From: Clostridia bacterium
GTDB taxonomy: Bacteria > Bacillota > Clostridia > Christensenellales > Aristaeellaceae
NCBI GenBank assembly: GCA_017471125.1
Contig: JAFUWR010000019.1
Coordinates: forward strand, 1 to 9,514
Direction of reading: 5' to 3'
DNA: 9,514 bases
Each line of letters begins with the position of its first letter. Within the stretch, counting starts at the first letter, position 1. The notes under the pieces were generated by a model, which was not told where the DNA came from, ran no database searches, and saw only the letters and a list, made by a program, of their open reading frames with translations. The translations under genes were made by a program, and so were the position numbers. Shown piece after piece: positions 1 to 4,669 of the stretch.

Positions 1-639
1 ATGCAGGCAAAGCGCAACGCCATCTCCCTGCCGAACCTGGGCATCGGCCTGCTGATGTCCGGCGGCTTCTTCGCCTGGGGCTACATCATTCAGGGCGCGT
101 GGAACGCGCTGGGCACCGGCATCACGATCCACGCCTACGCCTGGATGATCATCACCGTGGCCATCTGCAAGATCACCGATATCGTGCCCGAGAACATCGA
201 GGTCGCCTGCTTCCAGTGGTTCCAGTTCATCATGAAGAACCTGACGAACGTGCTGCTGCTGGGCATCGGCGTGTGCTACCTGGAGATCGGCACGGTGATC
301 AAGAGCTTCAGCCTCACCTACCTGCTGCTGTGCGCGGCCACCTGCATCGGCGCGTTCGTCGGCGCGGCCCTCATCGGCAAGCTGGTGGGCTTCTATCCCT
401 TCGAGGCGGGCGTCACCGCGGGCCTGTGCATGTCCAACATGGGCGGCACCGGCGACGTGGCCGTGCTGTCCGCCGCGGATCGAATGGAGCTCATGCCCTT
501 CGCGCAGATCTCCTCCCGACTGGGCGGCGCGATCATACTGCTGATCGCGAGCCTGATGCTCTCGGTGTTCGCGAGATTCCTCGTGACCACGAACCCCGAG
601 GCCGTCGCCACGGCCCTGCAAATGGCGTCGTCGCTGTAA
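1..639 (+). CDS. 2-hydroxycarboxylate transporter family (citrate/malate:Na+ symporter), C-terminal half, partial
   Basis: Integral membrane protein that, by family, couples uptake of citrate, malate or a related 2-hydroxycarboxylate to Na+ or H+. The 212 visible residues are almost wholly hydrophobic, with about five to six membrane segments. The family's C-terminal hallmark is present: the reentrant-loop GGTG at residues 148-151 inside NMGGTGDVAVLSAADRM, then LMPFAQISSRLGGA with the conserved Arg at residue 173. Also family-like are IHAYAWM (residues 43-49) and KLVGFYPFEAGVTAGLCM. Full-length members run about 440 residues, so roughly half the protein is missing. The ATG at base 1 is most likely an internal Met at the window edge and not the true start. 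The gene ends in TAA and converges on the CHR pair. Substrate (citrate versus malate) cannot be decided. Family is confident, the start is not. Confidence 0.88.
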   Translation: MQAKRNAISLPNLGIGLLMSGGFFAWGYIIQGAWNALGTGITIHAYAWMIITVAICKITDIVPENIEVACFQWFQFIMKNLTNVLLLGIGVCYLEIGTVIKSFSLTYLLLCAATCIGAFVGAALIGKLVGFYPFEAGVTAGLCMSNMGGTGDVAVLSAADRMELMPFAQISSRLGGAIILLIASLMLSVFARFLVTTNPEAVATALQMASSL

Positions 640-650
640 CGGACATAGAA

Positions 651-682
651 AAGCGGGCCCCGCGCTCACGTGGGGCCCGCTT
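651..682. terminator. Bidirectional intrinsic terminator between convergent genes
   Basis: A perfect 11-bp stem (AAGCGGGCCCC at 651-661 with GGGGCCCGCTT at 672-682) extends inward by a G-U and two G-C pairs to a CTCA loop. It lies 12 bases after the symporter stop and 9 bases before the stop of the minus-strand CHR gene. On the minus strand the stem is followed by TTTTCTATG, a short U run. On the plus strand the tail is the weaker TTCATTGTC. Both genes probably end here, with the better tail serving the minus-strand operon. Confidence 0.8.
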
Positions 683-691
683 CATTGTCGG

Positions 692-1255
692 TCAAAACTG
701 GAACACGATCCCCACCGCCGCGGATATGGCGATGAACAGCACCGGGCTCCACTTGAGCTTGCGCTGGGCCACGAATATGGCGACGCCCAGGATGATGGCC
801 TTCCACACGAACAGGTCGGACAAGCTGCCAGTGGACTTAAACAGCGGGATATTGACCAGCGCCACCTTCGCCACGTTGAGCCCCGCGGCGGTGATCATGG
901 CGATGGACGCGGGCCGCAGGCCGTAGAACGCGCCCTCGACGAGCTTGCTGTCCCTAAAGCGCTCCAGGAACCGGGCGATGATGAGTATGATGATCACCGA
1001 CGGCAGCGCAAGCCCAAAGGTCGCCACCAGCCCGCCGATCACGCCCGCGGTCTTGAAGCCCGCGTAGGTGGACATGTTGATGCCGATGGCCCCGGGCGTG
1101 GACTCGGATACGGCGATCATGTCCGCGATGTCCGCGTGGGAAAACCAGCCGGTGTTGTTGGACATCTCGTAGAGGAAAGGCAGCGTCGCCAGGCCCCCGC
1201 CCACGGAGAACAGGCCGGTCTTCATGAACTCGAAGAACAGTCGAAGCAGGATCAT
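692..1255 (-). CDS. Chromate transporter (ChrA/CHR family), short-chain, second gene of pair
   Basis: Short-chain CHR-domain membrane protein, 187 residues. Long ChrA proteins fuse two CHR domains; short ones occur as adjacent pairs, as here, and are thought to work as heterodimers exporting chromate or another oxyanion. Family features seen are the N-terminal FMKTGLFSVGGGLATLPFL glycine-rich segment (about residues 10-28), the SESTPGAIGINMSTYAG motif (about 50-66), and a following run of hydrophobic helices. The ATG overlaps the stop of the upstream CHR gene in an ATGA (1252-1255), so translation is probably coupled; only a weak GGGTGA-like ribosome site precedes it. No regulator gene is attached and the physiological substrate is unproven: many CHR proteins in anaerobes have no shown role in chromate resistance. 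Confidence 0.87.
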   Translation of the reverse strand: MILLRLFFEFMKTGLFSVGGGLATLPFLYEMSNNTGWFSHADIADMIAVSESTPGAIGINMSTYAGFKTAGVIGGLVATFGLALPSVIIILIIARFLERFRDSKLVEGAFYGLRPASIAMITAAGLNVAKVALVNIPLFKSTGSLSDLFVWKAIILGVAIFVAQRKLKWSPVLFIAISAAVGIVFQF

Positions 1256-1818
1256 TTTGCGTCACCCGCCTTCCCCTTGCGCAGGTACATGGCGATGCCC
1301 GCCGCGCCGGAGATCAGCACCAAAACCGCCGCGGGCAGCTTCACCGGCAGCAGGCTCCCGAAGGCGTTCAGCGCGAACACCAAGAGGTACAGTATGAGCG
1401 TGAACGGGTCCACCACGCTGCCCTTCCACAGCCTGAACACCGCCTGCACGATCAGCACGCACACGCACACGCGGATGCCCGCGAAGGCGTGCTGCACCAG
1501 CGGCAGGTCGGCGAAGTTGGTCAAAAACGCCGCGATGATGAGTATGATGACGATCGGCCCCGCCAGAAAGCCCGTGGTGGCCGCCAGCGCGCCGGGCACC
1601 TTGCCGCGCTTCTCGCCGATGAATGTCGATACGTTCAGCGCGATGATCCCGGGCGTGCACTGGCCGATGGAGAAGTAATCCCGCAGCTCGTCCATCGTCG
1701 TCCAGCCCCGCTTGTCCACAAGCTCCCGCTCCAGTATCGGCAGCATGGCGTACCCGCCGCCGAAGGTCACGCACCCGATCTTCGCAAACGTCCAATACAG
1801 GTCAAGCAAATCACTCAT
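1252..1818 (-). CDS. Chromate transporter (ChrA/CHR family), short-chain, first gene of pair
   Basis: Partner short-chain CHR membrane protein, 188 residues from the chosen start. It carries the same two signatures as its neighbour in diverged form: FAKIGCVTFGGGYAMLPIL near the N-terminus and SIGQCTPGIIALNVSTFIG (about residues 50-68), then several hydrophobic helices and a basic tail (RKGKAGDAK). I chose the ATG at 1818 because GGGGGG (1825-1830) sits 6 bases upstream. An in-frame ATG at 1836 would lie only about 3 bases from the predicted transcription start (~1839) and has no ribosome site. It shares 4 bp (ATGA) with the second CHR gene. Both genes use nearly the same DNA for a VIIILIIA-type helix, consistent with an ancient duplication. 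Anion substrate unknown; chromate is the family name, not evidence. Confidence 0.86.
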   Translation of the reverse strand: MSDLLDLYWTFAKIGCVTFGGGYAMLPILERELVDKRGWTTMDELRDYFSIGQCTPGIIALNVSTFIGEKRGKVPGALAATTGFLAGPIVIILIIAAFLTNFADLPLVQHAFAGIRVCVCVLIVQAVFRLWKGSVVDPFTLILYLLVFALNAFGSLLPVKLPAAVLVLISGAAGIAMYLRKGKAGDAK

Positions 1819-1845
1819 AACGATCCCCCCTAACATGCTGTGCCT

Positions 1846-1874
1846 ATTGTAGCCGAACTTGTTAAACGCATCAA
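1846..1874 (-). promoter_or_regulatory. Sigma-A type promoter of the CHR transporter pair
   Basis: Read on the minus strand: TTGATG (plus-strand 1869-1874), a 17-base spacer, then TACAAT (1846-1851). Each box differs from consensus at one or two positions and the spacing is optimal. Transcription would start near 1839, giving a ~20-base leader that carries the GGGGGG ribosome site of the first CHR gene. This promoter is divergent from the rplM promoter. Confidence 0.72.
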
Positions 1875-1947
1875 CCCCGTTCGCAATAAGGAATCATCAA
1901 TTCTCATCTTTGGTCTGTAAAATTTTCGATTTCCCGCCATAAATCCG

Positions 1948-1976
1948 TTGACGGCTTAAGCAAAACAAGGTATAAT
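1948..1976 (+). promoter_or_regulatory. Sigma-A type promoter of rplM-rpsI
   Basis: TTGACG (1948-1953), a 17-base spacer and a perfect TATAAT (1971-1976) make a near-consensus housekeeping promoter, as expected for ribosomal protein genes. The predicted transcription start is near 1983, about 98 bases before the rplM start codon. Confidence 0.88.
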
Positions 1977-1982
1977 ACATCT

Positions 1983-2080
1983 TGTGTCATTACGCTCATT
2001 AGCCCCGGGCCTTTGACATGTCCGCCCCCGGTACTGACCACACCGGCGTCGGAAGCATTGTTATTAATGGAGGAATTACT
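1983..2080 (+). promoter_or_regulatory. 5' leader of rplM, possible L13 autoregulatory leader
   Basis: The ~98-nt untranslated leader between the predicted transcription start and the rplM GTG is long for a ribosomal operon. It contains competing short helices: CCGGG (2005-2009) can pair with CCCGG (2027-2031), or CCGGT (2028-2032) can pair with ACCGG (2042-2046); both cannot form together. Firmicutes rplM transcripts are known to carry structured L13 leaders in this position. I cannot match this sequence to that family's consensus from memory, so the assignment rests on position and helix potential only. The last 12 bases hold the ribosome site GGAGG (2069-2073). Confidence 0.4.
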
Positions 2081-2509
2081 GTGAGCACTTATATGGCGAA
2101 TCCCCAGAACGTCGAGCGTAAGTGGTACGTCATCGACGCCGAGGGCATGGTGATGGGCCGCCTGGCTTCCCAGGTCGCTTCCATGCTGCGCGGCAAGCAC
2201 AAGCCCACCTTCACTCCCAACTGTGATTGTGGCGACTATATCATCGTTGTGAATACCGATAAGCTGGTGCTGACCGGCAAGAAGCTGGACGACAAGGTTT
2301 ATCGCTATCATACCGGTTATCCGGGCGGCCTGAAGGAGATCACCTATCGCAACCTCATGGCCAAGAAGAGCGACTTCGCCTTCCGCGAGGCGGTCCGTCG
2401 CATGCTGCCCAAGGGCCCCCTCGGCTACGCGATGGCCAAGAAGCTGTTCGTGTACACCGGCGCGGAGCACAACCACCAGGCGCAGAAGCCCGAAGAACTG
2501 AAGCTGTAA
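2081..2509 (+). CDS. rplM: Large ribosomal subunit protein uL13 (L13)
   Basis: Ribosomal protein L13, a 23S rRNA-binding protein of the 50S subunit needed early in assembly. It is 142 residues, the normal bacterial length. Characteristic stretches are VERKWYVIDAEGMVMGRLASQ near the N-terminus, RGKHKPTFTPNCDCGDYIIVVN (about residues 40-61), LTGKKLDDK, HTGYPGGLKE, the RRMLPKGPLG segment, and a C-terminal HNHQAQKPEELKL. The GTG at 2081 is chosen because GGAGG (2069-2073) lies 7 bases upstream and the protein then begins MSTYMANPQ, aligning with Firmicutes L13. The longer reading from ATG 2018 lies in the leader and resembles nothing. rpsI follows 19 bases later in the conserved rplM-rpsI pair. 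Confidence 0.97.
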   Translation: MSTYMANPQNVERKWYVIDAEGMVMGRLASQVASMLRGKHKPTFTPNCDCGDYIIVVNTDKLVLTGKKLDDKVYRYHTGYPGGLKEITYRNLMAKKSDFAFREAVRRMLPKGPLGYAMAKKLFVYTGAEHNHQAQKPEELKL

Positions 2510-2528
2510 AAGGGAGGAGGACGAAGAA

Positions 2529-2921
2529 ATGAGTAACGTGAATTTCCATGCCGTCGGCAGGCGCAAGAAGGCGATCGCCCGCGTTCGTCTGATCCCCGGC
2601 GAGGGCAACATCACCATCAACAAGCGCAGCATCGACGATTATTTCGGCTATGAGACCCTCAAGACCGTCGTGCGTCAGCCCCTGGTCCTGACCGAGACCC
2701 TCGGCAAGTGGGACGTGGTCGTCAACTGCAAGGGCGGCGGCTTCACCGGCCAGGCCGGCGCCATCCGCCACGGCATCGCCCGCGCGCTCGTGAAGGCTGA
2801 CGAGGAGCTGAAGCCCGCCATCAAGAAGGCCGGCTACCTCACCCGCGACCCGCGCATGAAGGAGCGCAAGAAGTACGGCCTGAAGGCCGCCCGCCGCGCG
2901 CCCCAGTTCTCCAAGCGCTGA
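2529..2921 (+). CDS. rpsI: Small ribosomal subunit protein uS9 (S9)
   Basis: Ribosomal protein S9 of the 30S head, whose C-terminal tail reaches into the decoding region and contacts P-site tRNA. It is 130 residues, the standard length. Visible hallmarks are the N-terminal GRRKKAIARVRL, GEGNITINKR, the glycine-rich GGGFTGQAGAIRHGIARAL (about residues 69-87), LTRDPRMKERKKYGLKAARRAPQFSKR at the end, and the invariant terminal Lys-Arg. A strong AGGGAGGAGG (2511-2520) ends 8 bases before the ATG. It is cotranscribed with rplM and followed directly by an intrinsic terminator. Nothing about it is unusual. Confidence 0.98.
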   Translation: MSNVNFHAVGRRKKAIARVRLIPGEGNITINKRSIDDYFGYETLKTVVRQPLVLTETLGKWDVVVNCKGGGFTGQAGAIRHGIARALVKADEELKPAIKKAGYLTRDPRMKERKKYGLKAARRAPQFSKR

Positions 2922-2930
2922 GCGCCGGAA

Positions 2931-2966
2931 ACAAATCCCGGAATCTATTTCCGGGATTTTGTTGTG
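2931..2966 (+). terminator. Intrinsic terminator of rplM-rpsI
   Basis: An 11-bp perfect stem (AAATCCCGGAA at 2933-2943 with TTCCGGGATTT at 2949-2959), TCTAT loop, and a T-rich tail TTTTGTTGTG. It starts about 10 bases after the rpsI stop, separating the ribosomal operon from the HPt gene. Confidence 0.9.
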
Positions 2967-3016
2967 CTTTATCGGTTTAACATGTTAATTTGTGCCTTTG
3001 GTCGAATGTAACCGTA

Positions 3017-3045
3017 TCCGTAACTTCAAAACTGTACAATATAAT
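3017..3045 (+). promoter_or_regulatory. Possible promoter of the HPt-like gene
   Basis: A perfect TATAAT (3040-3045) lies in the AT-rich gap, 40 bases before the HPt start codon. At a 17-base spacing the -35 region reads TCCGTA (3017-3022), a poor match, and no extended -10 TG is present. It is therefore either a weak promoter or one helped by an activator. A promoter is expected here because the rpsI terminator lies upstream. Confidence 0.45.
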
Positions 3046-3084
3046 CGTAGGATGTTCATTATGGGCATGTAAAGGAGAATGGAT

Positions 3085-3432
3085 ATGCTTACGATCGACG
3101 CGCTAAAGGCCTATGGCGCGAACACGCGGGCGGGGCTCGACCGCTGTCTGGGCAGCGAGTCGTTCTACCTGGGCCTGGTGGAGATGCTGATCTGCGACGA
3201 GAAGTTCGACATCCTCCAGGCCGCCGTCGCCGAACGCGATGTGTCCGCCTGCCTACACGTCGCCTACGCCCTGTCGGACACCGCCGAGAGCCTGGGCCTG
3301 ACGCCGCTCTCCCAGCAATTGGAGCAGATGGTGCTCTGCCTCCAGCTCCAGGGCGACGGCGCGGTACTGGACAAGCAGCTGGCGCTGGTGGAGCGCGGGC
3401 TGGACGTTTTGAAGGACATCCAAGGTAAATAG
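3085..3432 (+). CDS. HPt-like domain protein lacking the phospho-accepting histidine
   Basis: Small soluble, mostly helical protein of 115 residues that fits the histidine-phosphotransfer (HPt) fold as found in stand-alone Clostridia proteins: MLTIDALKAYGANTRAGLDRCLG, ESFYLGLVEM, then helix VAYALSDTAESLGLTPLSQQLEQM (about residues 59-82). In active HPt proteins this helix reads roughly AHALKGxxxNLGLTPL. Here the His is Tyr61, and the Lys and Gly at +3/+4 are Ser64 and Asp65; the only nearby His is His58, one turn earlier. The protein is thus probably unable to relay phosphate and may act as a docking or inhibitory partner. The ATG at 3085 is chosen over 3079 because AAAGGAG (3071-3077) then has a 7-base spacer. 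No kinase or response regulator is adjacent. Confidence 0.72.
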   Translation: MLTIDALKAYGANTRAGLDRCLGSESFYLGLVEMLICDEKFDILQAAVAERDVSACLHVAYALSDTAESLGLTPLSQQLEQMVLCLQLQGDGAVLDKQLALVERGLDVLKDIQGK

Positions 3433-3449
3433 CGAAAGCGCGACCTACG

Positions 3450-3474
3450 GTCCCTCCGCGATGCGCGGAGGGAC
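3450..3474 (+). other. Intergenic hairpin without U-tract
   Basis: A perfect 11-bp inverted repeat (GTCCCTCCGCG at 3450-3460 with CGCGGAGGGAC at 3464-3474) encloses ATG as a 3-base loop. It lies between the HPt-like gene and the URO-D-like gene. No T-run follows (GTTACATGTC), so it is not a standard intrinsic terminator. It could attenuate read-through or protect an mRNA end. I see no convincing promoter in the 30 bases between it and the next gene, so read-through from upstream is possible. Confidence 0.6.
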
Positions 3475-3504
3475 GTTACATGTCAAAGGAAAGAGGGAAA
3501 TCAA

Positions 3505-4665
3505 ATGCTCTACAAGGAGAACTGGCCCGAGACCCGCGAAAAGTGGATCAAATTCTGGAAGCAGGAAAACACCGGCCGGCCGCTGATGCACGTGCTGGCC
3601 CGCAAGCCCGAGGTGGAGCCGCTGGTAAACACCAAGGCCCCCAACGGCGTCAATGACTCCATCATCTGCCAGGGCCGCTACTACACCCTGCCGGACGGCC
3701 TGTGGTGGAAGGACCTGGACGACAAGTACCTGAACGCCAAGGGGCTCGTGGAGCGCTACCGCTGCTTCTGCCAAAACCACTTGTTCCTGGCCGAGAGCTT
3801 CCCGAACCTGGACGTGTGCCTGGGCCCCGGCTCCACCGCGGCGTACCTGGGCAGCGACGTGGGCTTCTCCGAGGACACCATCTGGTTCAAGCCCTGCGTG
3901 GAGGAGGACTGGGACGAGCATCCCGAGATCAAGTTCGACCCGGAGAACCCCTGGTTTAGCCGCCACCTCAAGCTCGTGGCCGATGCCCGAAAGCTGATGG
4001 GCGACGACGTGCTGCTGGACATGCCGGACCTGATGGAGAACCTGGACGTGCTGTCGTCCCTGCGCGGCGCGCAGGAGCTGATGATGGACCTGATCGAGGA
4101 CCCCGACATGATCAAGGAGCGGGTCGACCAGGTGACCCGGGCCTACTTCCCCATCTTCGACGCCTTCTATGAGCACGTCAAGGACGCCGAGGGCGGCAAC
4201 GCCTACAACTGCTTCCAGATCTGGGCCCCCGGCCGTCTGTCCAAGCTCCAGTGCGACGCCTCCGCCATGATGTCCACCGAGATGTTCGATGACTTCGTGC
4301 TGGACTCCCTGCGCTACCAGACCGAGCATCTGGACTACTCCATGTACCACCTGGACGGTCCCGGCGCGATCAAGCACCTGGACAGCCTGATGAGCCTTGA
4401 AAAGCTGAACTGCCTCCAGTGGACCCCCGGCGAGCCCGGCCCGGACGGCACCAAGGAACAGTGGGACGTGGTCTACGAGAAGGCCACCGCCGCCGGGAAG
4501 TCCATCTGGGTACACGTCTGCAACGGCGACGTGGACGAGTGGATCCGCGGCACCGACCACATCGTGCAGCGCTTCGGCACCAAGGGCACCTTCCTGTGGT
4601 ACCCCGAGATGTCCTTGAAGGACGCCGAGAAGCTGCTCAAGTACGCCGACGAGCATTGGAGCTGA
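3505..4665 (+). CDS. Uroporphyrinogen decarboxylase (URO-D) superfamily-like protein, function unknown
   Basis: Soluble 386-residue protein resembling the URO-D/corrinoid methyltransferase (MtaA/MtbA-like) TIM-barrel superfamily. Relatives of this shape are often labelled URO-D family or 'trimethylamine corrinoid protein', with no proven reaction. Visible segments are ENTGRPLMHVLARKP near the N-terminus, LGPGSTAAYLG (about residues 106-116), ALRD-type helix VLSSLRGAQELMMDLIEDPDM, YHLDGPGAIKHLDSL (His282, Asp284, His291), LQWTPGEPGP, and IWVHVCNG (His337, Cys339). The HxCx(n)C zinc site of methylcobamide:CoM methyltransferases is not obvious, though HxD and HxC could form a different metal site. 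AGAGGG (3492-3497) precedes the ATG by 7 bases. The GH31 gene starts 4 bases after the stop and its ribosome site lies inside this gene, so the two products are made together. That argues for glycoside or sugar metabolism, not heme synthesis. Fold moderately sure; reaction unknown. Confidence 0.66.
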   Translation: MLYKENWPETREKWIKFWKQENTGRPLMHVLARKPEVEPLVNTKAPNGVNDSIICQGRYYTLPDGLWWKDLDDKYLNAKGLVERYRCFCQNHLFLAESFPNLDVCLGPGSTAAYLGSDVGFSEDTIWFKPCVEEDWDEHPEIKFDPENPWFSRHLKLVADARKLMGDDVLLDMPDLMENLDVLSSLRGAQELMMDLIEDPDMIKERVDQVTRAYFPIFDAFYEHVKDAEGGNAYNCFQIWAPGRLSKLQCDASAMMSTEMFDDFVLDSLRYQTEHLDYSMYHLDGPGAIKHLDSLMSLEKLNCLQWTPGEPGPDGTKEQWDVVYEKATAAGKSIWVHVCNGDVDEWIRGTDHIVQRFGTKGTFLWYPEMSLKDAEKLLKYADEHWS

Positions 4666-4669
4666 TCGG

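Noticed and set aside
1819..1836. Longer start for the first CHR protein at ATG 1836
   Set aside because: It would lie about 3 bases from the predicted transcription start without a ribosome site; ATG 1818 has GGGGGG 6 bases upstream.
2018..2080. Longer L13 start at ATG 2018, adding 21 residues
   Set aside because: The added residues do not resemble L13 and no ribosome site precedes that ATG, whereas GTG 2081 has GGAGG at 7 bases and gives the family N-terminus.
2977..2988. 12-bp palindrome TTAACATGTTAA upstream of the HPt-like gene, considered as an operator
   Set aside because: A palindrome of this length is expected a few times by chance in a window this size, and it lies about 50 bases upstream of the putative -10 with no second copy seen.
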